A stretch of DNA of 64,000 nt from Microvirga makkahensis (GCF_009830105.1 NZ_WURB01000022.1:1-64000); one strand, 5' to 3'; positions 15,196 through 24,400 are shown, counted from the stretch's first letter. Made by a program: numbers and translations. The notes: generated by a model from the letters alone, not told the origin.

Positions 15196-15756
15196 ATGAT
15201 TCCGATATTCGTTGACGGCCCCGCCGTCGAGCCCATAACGCTGCCCGAGATGAAGGCCTATCTGCGCCTCGACGACGATGGGCAGGACGATCTGCTCACA
15301 GGCCTGATCAGGGCGGCGCGGCTCATGGTGGAAGCCGCCTCCCGGCGTCTCCTGATCGAGCAGGGCTGGCGCGTCGTGATGGATCGCTGGCCGAAAGGCG
15401 GCAGGGTTCTTCTGCCGCTCTCCCCGGTGCTGGCCGTGGACCGCGTCAGGGTGCTCGATGCGGCAGGCGCCGCCACGGATATCGCCCCGGATTCCATCGA
15501 GCTGGATGGAGCGAGCGACCCTCCCTGCATGACGGTCCTTGAGGCGCCGGAGCCGGGCAAGGCGAGAAACGGGATCGAGATCGAGCTGCGCGCGGGCTAC
15601 GGCGCCACCCCCGAGACGGTTCCGGACTGCCTGAAGCTCGCGATCAAGATCCTCGTCGCCCATTGGTTCGAGAACCGGGGCGACGTGGCGGGCGCGCAGG
15701 TTCTGCCGCCCGACGCCATGGCACTCGTGACGCCTTTCCAACGGGCGCGTCTCTGA
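15196..15756 (+). CDS. GTA head-tail adaptor (g6)
   Basis: The gene encodes 186 residues of the phage head-tail connector/adaptor family (gp6 of HK97 type), which attaches under the portal. The N-terminal helix pair contains ITLPEMKAYLRLDDDGQDDLLTGLIRAA followed by VEAASRRLL, the diagnostic DNA-packaging/connector motif. The centre is beta-rich (PLSPVLAVDRVRVLD), and the C-terminal helices are LKLAIKILVAHWFENRG followed by VTPFQRARL. GGAAGGA at 15178-15184 is the ribosome site and overlaps the start of the divergent protease gene. No promoter space exists, so it is probably expressed by read-through. Confidence 0.9.
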   Translation: MIPIFVDGPAVEPITLPEMKAYLRLDDDGQDDLLTGLIRAARLMVEAASRRLLIEQGWRVVMDRWPKGGRVLLPLSPVLAVDRVRVLDAAGAATDIAPDSIELDGASDPPCMTVLEAPEPGKARNGIEIELRAGYGATPETVPDCLKLAIKILVAHWFENRGDVAGAQVLPPDAMALVTPFQRARL

Positions 15757-15787
15757 CATTCACTCACCGCCATCCCGGCCCCTTCCT

Positions 15788-15873
15788 CGTCATCCGCGGC
15801 CGTGTGCCGGGGATCCCGATTGCCGGGAGCGCCGCGCCTTTTCGATCGGGACGACCGGAGCAGACCGTGGCGC
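15788..15873. repeat. BIME-like palindromic repeat, copy 6
   Basis: CGTCATCCGCGGCCGTGTGCCGG, then GATCCCGATTGCCGGGAGC, core GCCGCGCCTTTTCGATCGGGA, right arm shortened. It lies between the adaptor and stopper genes. Confidence 0.75.
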
Positions 15874-15901
15874 GACATCCCTTTCTCGACGTGTGTTCCC
15901 C

Positions 15902-16237
15902 ATGAAAACCAAGTCATTGCCCATCGGCGCGCGCGCGCGCCGGTTCGTTCTCGAAGTGCCTCTCGAGAGCCCCGACGGGTTCGGAGGCGTCATCCGTTCC
16001 TACAGGCCGGGGCCTCAGCTCTGGGGCGCGATGGAGATGCTCTCCGGCTCCGAGCGCATCCGCGCCGACCGGCCGGACCAGAGCCTGACCCACCGGATCA
16101 CCCTTCGCTACCGCGACGGCGTGACCGGCGCCATGCGCCTGACCTCGGGCCTTCGCCGCTTCGCCATCCGGGCCGCCTCCGATCCGGACGGCACGCGGCG
16201 CGATCTCGTCTGCCTCGTCGAGGAGATCAAGGCATGA
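15902..16237 (+). CDS. GTA head closure / head-tail stopper protein (g7)
   Basis: The 111-residue product belongs to the SPP1 gp16-like head-tail joining family. The pattern is ARARRFVLEVPLESPDGFGG followed by LWGAMEMLSGSERIRADRPDQ, LTHRITLRYRDGVTGAMRL, GLRRFAIRAASDPDGTRRDLVCLVEEIKA. The strands around the HRITLRYR segment form the beta-barrel, and the D(P)DGTRR loop is conserved in the GTA versions. The stop overlaps the start of the next gene (ATGA), so the two are coupled. An upstream GTG at 15893 is possible, but the ATG at 15902 fits the family length. Confidence 0.88.
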   Translation: MKTKSLPIGARARRFVLEVPLESPDGFGGVIRSYRPGPQLWGAMEMLSGSERIRADRPDQSLTHRITLRYRDGVTGAMRLTSGLRRFAIRAASDPDGTRRDLVCLVEEIKA

Positions 16238-16644
16238 CGAGCCCGGTCCTCGCCTTGCGCCGGGCCATTCTGGAAACGGCTTCCGGGGATGGGGAACTGA
16301 TTGCCCTCATGGGCGGGACGTTGCGCCTTCATGACGAGCCGCCCCGGAACGCGGAGCCGGTCTATGCGCTGTTCGGCGACGTCGCGGCCCGTGACTGGTC
16401 CACGGATACGGATCGCGGTCACGAGCAGAATCTCGCCATCGTGGTCTGGTCGGAGCGCGGCAGCGCCCGCGCGGGGCTCGCTGCGGCGGAGCGCTTCTCC
16501 GCCGTCCTCGACGGTGCGGAGCTGACCCTGGAAGGCCACAGGCTCGTCAATCTGAGCGTGACGGAGATCGTATCCGCCCGGGACAGCGATACGCAGCTCT
16601 CGCGTGTCACCTTGCGCCTTCGCGCCGTTACCGAGCGTGCGTGA
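16234..16644 (+). CDS. GTA tail terminator protein, DUF3168 (g8)
   Basis: The gene encodes 136 residues of the DUF3168 family, the tail terminator that caps the tail tube and joins it to the head. Features are an N-terminal helix (SPVLALRRAILETASGD), VYALFGDVAARDWSTDTDRGHEQNLAIVVWSE, a helix rich in Ala (GLAAAERFSAVLDGAEL) and paired strands HRLVNLSVTEIVSARDSDTQLSRVTLRLRAVTE. The start lies within the stop of the stopper gene. A long repeat-bearing spacer follows. Confidence 0.88.
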   Translation: MTSPVLALRRAILETASGDGELIALMGGTLRLHDEPPRNAEPVYALFGDVAARDWSTDTDRGHEQNLAIVVWSERGSARAGLAAAERFSAVLDGAELTLEGHRLVNLSVTEIVSARDSDTQLSRVTLRLRAVTERA

Positions 16645-16696
16645 GGGGAGCACTTCTCCTTCGCGTCATTTCTCGTTCACGCCATTCCAATTCACC

Positions 16697-16910
16697 TCGT
16701 CATCCCCGTCCTCGTGCCGGGGATCCGCATCCTGTTCCGCGTGACGGTTCTCGAAGACGTGGATGGCCCCATCCAGTACGGCCATGAGGGGGAGGGGCGG
16801 CACAGTCCCGCCTCACGTCATCACCAGCTCTGTGCCGGTGATCCAGATCCGTCGAGGCGAGGCGCTCTTCCAAGTCGAGACGGCCGGGACGAGGCCGGCC
16901 TTGACGGTAG
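16697..16910. repeat. BIME-like palindromic repeats, copies 7 and 8
   Basis: A partial copy (CGTCATCCCCGTCCTCGTGCCGG, near 16698-16735) is followed by a fuller one at 16815-16910 (ACGTCATCACCAGCTCTGTG then CCGGTGATCCAGATCC, core GGCGAGGCGCTC, right arm GACGGCCGGGACGAGG). The 326-base spacer 16645-16970 holds nothing else. Confidence 0.65.
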
Positions 16911-16970
16911 GCAGCTGCGCCGGTGGAGGAGGCCCCCTCCCGACGTCTTCATTTTCAAAAGGATTGTTCC

Positions 16971-17381
16971 ATGCCTGCACAGAAGGGCAAGGACCTGCTC
17001 ATCAAGGTCAGCGACGGCGATACCGGCTTCGTGACCGTGGCGGGTCTGCGCACCCGTCAGATCTCGTTCAACGCGGAGACCGTCGACGTCACCCATGCGG
17101 AATCCGCCGGGCGCTGGCGCGAGCTTCTCGCCGGCGCCGGCGTGCGCCGCGCGGGGATCACCGGCTCCGGCGTGTTCAAGGACGAAGCCTCGGATGCGCG
17201 GATGCGCCAGGCGTTCTTCGACGGCGACATCCTCGTCTATCAGATCGTCGTTCCCGATTTCGGGCGCGTCGAGGGGCCGTTCCAGATCATCAGCCTCGAA
17301 TATCGCGGCGATCACGCGGGCGAGGTCACGTTCGAGATGGCGTTCGAATCCGCCGGTGCCCTGACCTTCGTGGCACTGTAG
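16971..17381 (+). CDS. GTA major tail protein, TP901-1 type (g9)
   Basis: This is the tail-tube subunit, 136 residues. The sequence runs GKDLLIKVSDGDTGFVTVAGLRTRQISFN, ETVDVTHAESAGRWRELLAGAGVRRAGITGSGVF, an acidic turn (KDEASDARMRQAFFDGD) and a C-terminal sheet ending GEVTFEMAFESAGALTFVAL. This is the compact beta-sandwich pattern of TP901-1/GTA tail-tube proteins. AAAAGGA precedes the ATG. As an abundant structural protein it is bracketed by hairpin-forming repeats, which may affect message stability. Confidence 0.9.
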   Translation: MPAQKGKDLLIKVSDGDTGFVTVAGLRTRQISFNAETVDVTHAESAGRWRELLAGAGVRRAGITGSGVFKDEASDARMRQAFFDGDILVYQIVVPDFGRVEGPFQIISLEYRGDHAGEVTFEMAFESAGALTFVAL

Positions 17382-17402
17382 GCCGCTCGTCCGCCGGGAT
17401 GG

Positions 17403-17430
17403 TCCGGACTGATCCCCGGATCAGTCCGGA
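17403..17430. repeat. Perfect 13-bp inverted repeat (hairpin) between g9 and g10
   Basis: TCCGGACTGATCC (17403-17415) and its exact complement (17418-17430) are separated by CC. The arms resemble the ends of the BIME-like elements. It has no T-run and would form a stable mRNA hairpin just after the major tail protein gene. Confidence 0.7.
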
Positions 17431-17481
17431 AACGGTCATGACGGGACCGGCGCACCCCACATTGCAACCGGAGAAATCATC

Positions 17482-17829
17482 ATGGCGAACAAAAGACGCG
17501 GCGAGGTCGCGCTGCGGCTCGGCGAGAGGCGTTATACCTTGTGCCTCACGCTCGGCGCGCTGGCGGAACTGGAGGAGGTCTTCGGCGTCGAGGATCTCGT
17601 GGCGCTCGCCGAGCGCTTCGGCACGGGCCGTCTGTCGAGTCGCGATCTTCTCAGGCTGTTGGCTGTCGCCTTGCGCGGCGGCGGTCACGACATGAGCGAT
17701 GCGGAGGTGGCGGGTCTTCCGCTCCATGACGGCATCGAGCCCGTCGCATCGGCCATCGCCGAGATTCTCGTCCTCACGTTCGGTGCGGGTGCTCCAACGT
17801 CAAACCCTCCGCTGCCGCAGAATGCTTGA
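17482..17829 (+). CDS. GTA g10 family protein
   Basis: The product has 115 residues and matches the GTA_gp10 family: NKRRGEVALRLGERRYTLCLTLGALAELEEVFGVEDL, followed by FGTGRLSSRDLLRLLAVALRGGGHDMSD. In siphophages a pair of proteins in this position act as tail assembly chaperones that coat the tape measure. Here g10 and the next ORF take those places. The C-terminal end is a short Pro/Asn-rich tail. Its last codons overlap the TTG start of the next ORF in another frame, an arrangement reminiscent of the chaperone frameshift of lambda-like phages but without an evident slippery site. Confidence 0.87.
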   Translation: MANKRRGEVALRLGERRYTLCLTLGALAELEEVFGVEDLVALAERFGTGRLSSRDLLRLLAVALRGGGHDMSDAEVAGLPLHDGIEPVASAIAEILVLTFGAGAPTSNPPLPQNA

Positions 17830-18035
17830 GCGAGCCGCAGGCCTTCCCGTGGGAAGACGCGATGATGCTGGGCCTGAGCGTTCTGCGGTGGAGCCCCGAC
17901 CAGTTCTGGCGCGCGACGCCGGGCGAATTGTTCGCGGCTTGGGAAGGCTTGAGCGGCGGGCGACGGGTGGAGCCTGCCGTCAGCCGTGATCTGAGGCGGA
18001 TGATGGACGCGTTTCCGGATGTGGACGGGGAATGA
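17826..18035 (+). CDS. GTA phage tail assembly chaperone (g10.1-like)
   Basis: The gene encodes 69 residues that start at TTG within the stop of g10 (TTGA overlap). The sequence FPWEDAMMLGLSVLRWSPDQFWRATPGELFAAWEGLSG is the signature of the small TAC_6/rcc01693-type chaperones found just before the tape-measure gene in GTA clusters. It probably binds the tape-measure protein during tail assembly. No in-frame ATG upstream would preserve the family start. Confidence 0.85.
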   Translation: MSEPQAFPWEDAMMLGLSVLRWSPDQFWRATPGELFAAWEGLSGGRRVEPAVSRDLRRMMDAFPDVDGE

Positions 18036-18108
18036 TCCCCCCTTTCCGGCACGCCTGCCGCAGGAAACGGCAACGGGACTGGAAAGAGTTTTGAAAGGAG
18101 AGGCGCCC

Positions 18109-18789
18109 ATGGATCACCCGAAAGACCTTGCGCTCGCGCAAGAGGCCGCTCTCGACGACAAGCAGCGCCAGCTCGATACGCTCATCGGCCTCTCGGAGAA
18201 GTTCGGCGACTCCCTGTCCAGGGCTTTCGCGAAGAACATCACCGAAGGCAAGAAATTCGATGGCGTCTTGAAGAAGGTAGGGGAGTCTCTCGTGCAGACG
18301 GGGCTGCGTCTCGCGCTCGGGTCTCTGCAGACCGCCTTGAACGAAAGCCTGAAGGGGTTGCCCGCCGCGTCTGCGCAAGGCTCGCTCCCGATGAGCGGCG
18401 GAGACCTGTTCGGCGGCCTTTTCAAGGGTATAGGCTCAATCTTCGGCTCCCTGTTCGGCTCAGGAGGAAGCGCCGCGCCCTTCGCCGAGGGGGGCGTGTT
18501 CTCCCGCGGCATGGTGATGCCGTTCGCGCAAGGCGGTATCATCGGCGCGCCCACCTACTTTCCGTTGGGGCGCGGTCTCGGAATCATGGGAGAGAGGGGC
18601 GCGGAGGCCGTGATGCCGCTGGCCAGGGGACCCGACGGGAAGCTCGGCGTGCGCTCCGGCGGAGGAGGACGCCCCGCCTCGATCACGGTCAATATCACGA
18701 CGCCCGATGTGGAGAGTTTCCGCCGGTCCGAGGCGCAGGTTTCCGCCGCGCTGGCGCGGGTGGTCGCCCGGGGCCAGCGCGTGATGTAG
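18109..18789 (+). CDS. GTA tail tape-measure protein (g11)
   Basis: The protein has 226 residues, close to the short tape measure of RcGTA, implying a short tail. The N-terminal helical part (KDLALAQEAALDDKQRQLDTLIGL then FGDSLSRAFAKNITEGKKFDGVLKKVGESLVQTG) resembles the family. A Gly/Phe-rich hydrophobic middle follows (GGDLFGGLFKGIGSIFGSLFGSGG). The C-terminal domain contains FAEGGVFSRGMVMPFAQGGIIGAPTYFPLG and MGERGAEAVMPLARG, which are hallmark tape-measure motifs. ATG at 18109 is preceded by GAAAGGAGAGG. The next GTA gene is 358 bases away because an antisense gene intervenes. Confidence 0.9.
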   Translation: MDHPKDLALAQEAALDDKQRQLDTLIGLSEKFGDSLSRAFAKNITEGKKFDGVLKKVGESLVQTGLRLALGSLQTALNESLKGLPAASAQGSLPMSGGDLFGGLFKGIGSIFGSLFGSGGSAAPFAEGGVFSRGMVMPFAQGGIIGAPTYFPLGRGLGIMGERGAEAVMPLARGPDGKLGVRSGGGGRPASITVNITTPDVESFRRSEAQVSAALARVVARGQRVM

Positions 18790-18801
18790 CAAACGGGCGG
18801 C

Positions 18802-19047
18802 TCAGACGCTCCCGCTGTCGAGCATCGCCATGATCTCGTCCTTGATCTGCAGGCGGCGGCGCTTGAGCTCCTCCTCCACTTCCTCGGGCTTCGGCTCCAC
18901 CCGCGTCTCGATGCGATGAATGGTGCGGTTCAGCTCGTTGTACTCGTCGTAGAGCCGCGCGAAGTGGTTGTTGCTCGTCTTGAGCTGGTGAATCCGATCG
19001 ACCTTGTCCGGAAAATCCTCGGTGAGGTCGTTGGGAGCGTTGCTCAT
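18802..19047 (-). CDS. YdcH/DUF465 family protein, antisense within the GTA cluster
   Basis: The 81-residue protein has the two-helix coiled-coil build of DUF465 (YdcH). VDRIHQLKTSNNHFARLYDEYNELNRTIHRIE forms the first helix, and EEVEEELKRRRLQIKDEIMAML the second. Family members are small soluble proteins of unknown role, common in Proteobacteria and normally unrelated to phage genes. Here it lies on the opposite strand between the tape-measure gene and g12. Its 5' side points toward g12, leaving about 100 bases for a promoter. It may be a host gene captured during domestication of the cluster. Confidence 0.85.
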   Translation of the reverse strand: MSNAPNDLTEDFPDKVDRIHQLKTSNNHFARLYDEYNELNRTIHRIETRVEPKPEEVEEELKRRRLQIKDEIMAMLDSGSV

Positions 19048-19147
19048 CGCCTGCCGTCTCCTTGGTTGATGATCCTTGGCTGATCGTCCTGTCCCGACGA
19101 CAACGCCACCGCCTCTTTTTTCGTTTCATGTTCGCGAAGGATGGATC

Positions 19148-19786
19148 ATGGCATCCGATTTCCATGAGGTGCGCTTTCCTCTCGACGTCAGTCTGGGGAG
19201 CCGGGGAGGACCCGCGCGGCGCACCGACATCGTCACGCTCGCCTCCGGTCGCGAGCACCGCAACAGCCGCTGGGCTTCCTCCCGCCGCCGCTACGATGCG
19301 GGGCTTGGGGTGAGGACGGTCGATTCCCTGCATGCGGTCATCGCCTTCTTCGAGGAAAGGCGCGGCAGGCTTTACGGATTCCGCTTCCGCGACCGGATGG
19401 ACTGGCGCTCCGGCCCGCCCTCCGCGGAGCCGACGCCCCTCGACCAGCGCATCGGCGCCGGCGACGGGACGGCCCTGACCTTCCAGCTCGTGAAGACCTA
19501 CGGCTCCGCTTTCGCTCCTTACGTCAGAACCATCGCCAAGCCTGTCGGCGGGTCCGTGCGGGTGGCCGTCGACGGCGTCGAGCAGGAGGTGGGATTGGCC
19601 TTCAACTGCGATCCGGCGACGGGTCTCGTGGCCTTCGTCACGCCACCTCCCGCTGGAGCCGTAATCACGGCTGGCTACGGCTTCGACGTGCCCGTGCGCT
19701 TCGACACGGACGAGCTCGACATCGATCTCTCGGCTTTCGAGGCGGGCGCCATTCCGCAGATCCCGCTGATCGAGATCGTTCCTTGA
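19148..19786 (+). CDS. GTA distal tail protein, DUF2460 (g12)
   Basis: The gene encodes 212 residues of DUF2460 (GTA g12), the distal tail ring protein that joins tube and baseplate. Recognisable parts are FHEVRFPLDVSLGSRGGP, HRNSRWASSRRRYDAGLGVR, VIAFFEERRGRLYGFRFRD, TFQLVKTYGS, and the C-terminal GYGFDVPVRFDTDELDIDLSAFEAG. ATG at 19148 gives a start just before the conserved region. Beyond it the spacer contains a repeat copy. Confidence 0.92.
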   Translation: MASDFHEVRFPLDVSLGSRGGPARRTDIVTLASGREHRNSRWASSRRRYDAGLGVRTVDSLHAVIAFFEERRGRLYGFRFRDRMDWRSGPPSAEPTPLDQRIGAGDGTALTFQLVKTYGSAFAPYVRTIAKPVGGSVRVAVDGVEQEVGLAFNCDPATGLVAFVTPPPAGAVITAGYGFDVPVRFDTDELDIDLSAFEAGAIPQIPLIEIVP

Positions 19787-19816
19787 ATCGGTTTCCCGTC
19801 ATGGTCGTCTCTCATT

Positions 19817-19908
19817 CGTCATGGCCGCACTTGTTGCGGCGATCCACGTCGTCAGGAGCGGCTGCACCATCAAGGCGTGGATCCCCGGCACAAGGCCGGA
19901 GATGACGC
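19817..19908. repeat. BIME-like palindromic repeat, copy 9 (divergent)
   Basis: CGTCATGGCCGCACTTGTTGCGG...GGATCCCCGGCACAAGGCCGG then AGATGACG. The central core differs from other copies, so this one is decayed or recombined. It lies between g12 and g13. Confidence 0.55.
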
Positions 19909-19946
19909 AGGGGGTTCTACCAATCCTCATCCGGAGGAAACTCGTC

Positions 19947-20837
19947 ATGCGCAGCATCCCTTCCAGCCTCGCCGCCCACATGGCGGGCGGGGCGACCAGT
20001 CTTTGTCATTGCTGGAAACTTATCCGCCGCGACGGCAGGAGCTTCGGCTTCACCGATCACGACCGCGATCTCGCCTTCGGCGGAACCCTCTTCGCCGCCC
20101 GCTCTGGCCTGGAGGCCGCGGAGGCCTCCGCCGAACTCGGCTTCGCGGTCGGCGGAGGCGAAGTCTCCGGGGCGCTCATGTCCGCCGGTCTCACCGAGGA
20201 CGACATCGCGTCGGGCTTCTACGACGACGCGAGCGTGGAGACCTGGCTCGTGAACTGGAGCAACGTCGCGGAGCGCCTGCTCCTCGACATCGGCTCCATC
20301 GGCGAGATCAGGCGTGCGGATGGCAGCTTCATCGCCGAGGTGAGGGGGGCCATGCACCGCTACGACGAGGAGCGCGGGCGGCTGTTCCGCGCCACCTGCT
20401 CGGCGGATCTGGGCGATGCCCGATGCGGTGTGAACCTCGCCTCGTCGAGCCATTCCGGTACAGGCACCGTCACGCGCACGGACGGGTTTCTCGGGATCGT
20501 GGCTTCCGGAATCGGCTTTGCCGACGGCTGGTGCACGGGAGGCCGGCTCACCTGGACGGGCGGCGACAATGCGGGCGTCTCCGTCGAGATCAAGGTGCAT
20601 CGTGCCATCAACGGAACGGACGAATTCGACCTGTGGCAGCGCGCGCCGCAGACCATCGAGGCGGGCGACACTTTCCACGTCACGGCAGGCTGCGACAAGA
20701 CCCATGCCACGTGTCGCAGAAAGTTCGACAATGTCGCGAACTTTCGCGGCTTTCCCCACATGCCCGGCAACGATTTCATCATCCGCATGCCGCAGCAGGG
20801 CGAGCCCGGCCTCGACGGCGGGAGCCTGTTCAGGTGA
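19947..20837 (+). CDS. GTA baseplate hub protein, DUF2163 (g13)
   Basis: The 296-residue product has the DUF2163 N-terminal region (ATSLCHCWKLIRRDGRSFGFTDHDRDLAFGGTLF, with GLEAAEASAELG) and the C-terminal phage_BR0599-type region with four conserved cysteines. The Cys region reads FRATCSADLGDARCGVNL then HVTAGCDKTHATCRRKFDN followed by FRGFPHMPGND. These Cys residues bind an iron-sulfur cluster in the structurally studied GTA homologue, as far as I recall. CCGGAGGAAAC precedes the ATG. It is a normal-length member. Confidence 0.92.
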   Translation: MRSIPSSLAAHMAGGATSLCHCWKLIRRDGRSFGFTDHDRDLAFGGTLFAARSGLEAAEASAELGFAVGGGEVSGALMSAGLTEDDIASGFYDDASVETWLVNWSNVAERLLLDIGSIGEIRRADGSFIAEVRGAMHRYDEERGRLFRATCSADLGDARCGVNLASSSHSGTGTVTRTDGFLGIVASGIGFADGWCTGGRLTWTGGDNAGVSVEIKVHRAINGTDEFDLWQRAPQTIEAGDTFHVTAGCDKTHATCRRKFDNVANFRGFPHMPGNDFIIRMPQQGEPGLDGGSLFR

Positions 20838-20867
20838 GGGACGGTTCCACGCATCCCTCCTCGCACT

Positions 20868-20977
20868 GTCATGGCCGCTCCCGGACTCGATCCCGGAAGC
20901 AGTCCCGGCCATCCCGATCGAAAGAGCGCTGCGCGCGATGCCATCGAGATCACCGGCACAGAGCCGGTGATGACGAG
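20868..20977. repeat. BIME-like palindromic repeat, copy 10
   Basis: GTCATGGCCGCTCCCGG, GGCCATCCCGATCGAAAG, core AGCGCTGCGCGCGAT, and GATCACCGGCACAGAGCCGG ending in TGATGACGAGG. Orientation is opposite to copies 3-6. It lies between g13 and g14. Confidence 0.8.
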
Positions 20978-21043
20978 GTGGGGCTGCGGCGACGAGGTAG
21001 GGGATGACGGGGCGCATTCGCGAAACCTCCGACTTGTGAAACC

Positions 21044-21469
21044 ATGCCCACATCCCAGATCATCATCGCCGAAGCGCGTTCCTGGATCGGCACGCCCTAT
21101 CGACATCAAGCCTCCCTCAAGGGGATCGGCTGCGACTGCCTCGGGCTTTTGCGGGGCGTCTGGCGCAACGTGATGGGTGCCGAGCCGGAGCTGCCGCCGC
21201 CTTACTCGCCCGACTGGGCGGAGGCGGGAGCCGATACGCTCGTTATGGCGGCGCGGCGCCATCTCGTCGAGATCGGCGTTGCCGCGTTCGAGCCGGGCGA
21301 CGTGCTGCTCTTTCGCTGGCGCGATGCACTTCCGGCGAAACACTGCGCCATCGCGACCTCGGCCGACACCATGATCCACGCCCATGACGGCGCCTCGGTG
21401 GCGGAGGTCGCCTTCGCGCCCTGGTGGCGGCGCCATCTCGCCTATGCCTTTCGGTTTCCGGAATCCTGA
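21044..21469 (+). CDS. GTA NlpC/P60 cell-wall peptidase (g14)
   Basis: This 141-residue NlpC/P60-fold endopeptidase is placed at the tail tip to open peptidoglycan. The catalytic Cys is in GCDCLGLLRG (Cys32), preceded by WIGTPYRHQ. The catalytic His is His100 in LPAKHCAIAT, and the third residue is His112 in DTMIHAHDG. The family turn FEPGDVLLFRW is present. The stop is three bases from the start of g15, so the two are coupled. Confidence 0.92.
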   Translation: MPTSQIIIAEARSWIGTPYRHQASLKGIGCDCLGLLRGVWRNVMGAEPELPPPYSPDWAEAGADTLVMAARRHLVEIGVAAFEPGDVLLFRWRDALPAKHCAIATSADTMIHAHDGASVAEVAFAPWWRRHLAYAFRFPES

Positions 21470-21471
21470 CC

Positions 21472-24400
21472 ATGGCAACACTCGTTCTTCAAACCGTCGG
21501 CTCCGTCGTGGGCGGCATGGTCGCCGGGCCGCTCGGCGCGATGGCGGGCCGTGCCCTCGGCGGGCTGGCAGGCGCCGCCATCGACAATGCACTGTTCGGC
21601 GGCGGCGATACCAAATACGTGGAAGGTCCGCGCCTCAAGGAGATCGACGGCCTCACCTCGACGGAAGGAGCCGCCATCCCGCGTGTCTACGGTCGCGCGC
21701 GGATCGGCGGCCAGCTCATCTGGGCGACGCGCTTCGAGGAGGTGGTGAACACCACGAGCGAACGGTCGGGCGCCCAGGGCGGCAAGGGCATGAGCGGCCC
21801 GAAGACGGTGACCACGACCTATTCGTATTTCGCCAATCTCGCGATCGGGCTTTGCGAGGGGCCCATCGCCCTCGTCCGCCGCGTGTGGGCGGACGGGCGC
21901 GAGATCGATCTGTCCGCCATCACCATCCGGGTGCATCGCGGATCGGAGGCGCAAGGCGCCGATCCGCTCATCGTGGCGAAAGAGGGCGCGGGTTTCGCGC
22001 CGGCCTATCGCGGGCTTGCCTATGTGGTCTTCGAGCGTCTGCCGCTGGAGGATTTCGGAAACCGCGTCCCGCAATTCTCCTTCGAGGTGGTGCGGCCGGT
22101 GGACGGCCTCAATCGGATGATCCGCGCCGTCTGCCTGATCCCGGGCGCGAGCGAGTTCGGCTACGATACGCTGCCCGTCGCGCAGGTTCTCGATCTCGGC
22201 AAGACGCGACCTGAGAACCGTCACCAGTTGCGGCGCAGGACCGACATTCTCGCATCCCTCGACGCCCTGGAGGCCCTGTGTCCGAATCTGAGGCGCGTTT
22301 CCCTCGTCGTCAGCTGGTTCGGCACGGATCTCAGAGCCGATTCCTGCCGGATCGAGCCGCGTGTGGATGTCGGGAGCAAGACCACCGACGGCGACACCTG
22401 GTCGGTCGGAAGCGTGACACGCGAGTCGGCGAACGCCGTCTCATGGGTCGACGGCGCGCCGGCCTACGGAGGAACGCCTTCGGACGCCTCCGTCATGCGC
22501 CTGATCCGGCACCTGAAGGATCGGGGACTGGAGGTCGTTCTCTATCCCTTCGTGATGATGGATATTCCCCAAGGGAACGCATTGCCCGATCCCTACGGAG
22601 GCACGGGCCAGCCGCCCTATCCCTGGCGCGGGCGCATCACGTGCAACCCGGCTCCCGGACGGCCCGGCTCCGTCGATGGCACGAGCGCCGCGACGGCGCA
22701 GATCGACCAATGGTTCAACCGGCCGGACGGGTACGACGCCTTCATCCTGCATCACGCTCGACTGGCCCAAGCCGCCGGAGGCGTGGACGGCTTCGTTCTC
22801 GGCAGCGAATTCGTGGGGCTGACGCGCGTGCGTTCCTCACCGGGAAACTACCCGGCCGTGAACGGCTTCAAGTCGCTCGTCGTGCAGATCCGCAGCATCC
22901 TCGGGCCGGGCACCAAGCTCGTTTACGCAGCCGACTGGACGGAATATGGGGCGCATGTCCTCGATGGCGGATCCGAAATCCGTTTCCCCCTCGATCCGCT
23001 CTTCGGCGATCCGGGGATCGACGCGGTCGGGATCGACTATTATCCGCCCCTTTCCGACTGGCGCGACAGCCCCGATCACGCGGATCTGGCCGAGGCGCGC
23101 AGCATCTACGATACCGATTATCTGCGCAGGCGGCTCGGCGGCGGCGAAGCGTTCGACTGGTATTATGCCAGCCCATCCGACCGGGCGGCGCAGAGACGCA
23201 CGCCCATCACCGACGGCGCCTACGACAAGCCCTGGCTGTACCGCCCCAAGGATCTGGTGTCCTGGTGGTCGAACCCGCATGTGGAGAGGCACGACGGCAT
23301 CGAAATCGCCGCGACCGAATGGGTGCCGAAGTCGAAGCCGATCTGGCTGACGGAGATCGGGATTCCGGCCGTCGACAAGGGTCCCAACGGACCCAACGTC
23401 TTTCCCGATCCGAAATCCTCGGAATCCGCCTATCCTCCGTTCTCGCGGGGCGTGCGGGACGACCTCGTTCAGGCCCGCGCCCTGGAGGCGATCCTCTCCC
23501 GGTTCGATCCGGCGCAGCGCGGCTTCTCGTCCGCCTACAATCCCGTCTCTCCCCTCTATGGCGGGCGCATGGTCGACCCGGCGAACGTCTGCGTCTGGGC
23601 ATGGGATGCGCGGCCCTTCCCCGCCTTTCCCGATTTCACGACCGTCTGGAGCGATGGCCCGAATTGGGAGACCGGCCACTGGATCACCGGGCGGATCGAG
23701 GGCGCGCCGCTCGACCGCCTGATCGCGTCCATTCTCAAGGATTTCGGCTTCGCCGATCCCGGAGCGATTCCGGTCGACGGCTTCGTCGACGGCTATGTGG
23801 TCGACCGACCCATGTCGGCGCGAGCGGCGCTCGAGCCGCTCATGCGCCTGTTCGGCGTCGATGCCGTGGCCAGCGGCGGCAAAATTGCCTGGAAAGGGCG
23901 CGGCGGGCGGTTGGTGATCGCGCTCACGACGGACGATCTCGTGATGAAGGAGGGCGAGCCCTCGCTCAGGCTCACGCGTTCCCAGGAGACGGAACTGCCT
24001 CGGCAGGTGGAGATCGGCTATACGGAAAGCGACCTCGACTATCGCCGCGCGGCCGTGGCCTCCCGCCGCCTGTCCGGATCGAGCCGGCGGGAAGCGCGCA
24101 CCGATTGCGCCGTTGTCACGAGGCGGGCGGAAGCGCAGCGCCTTGCCGACGCCTGGCTGCAGGACCTTTGGGCGGGACGGGAAGGGGCGGAGTTCGACCT
24201 ATCGTCCCGGCGGGTCGATCTGGATCCCGGAGACGTGATTTCTCTTCCGACCGATGCGGGCCCGAAACTGCATCGCGTGGTGCGGGTCTCCGACGGCGCG
24301 ACGCGCCGGGTGAGCACGAGGGCCGTGGAGCCCGCCGTCTTCGAGAGGCCGGGCTCCACGGTTGAAAGGCCGCCGCGCCGCCCGCCGCCCATTCCCGGCA

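Noticed and set aside
17800..17835. Programmed frameshift between g10 and the tail chaperone
   Set aside because: The ORFs overlap only by TTGA and no slippery heptamer is present. Ordinary coupled re-initiation explains the arrangement.
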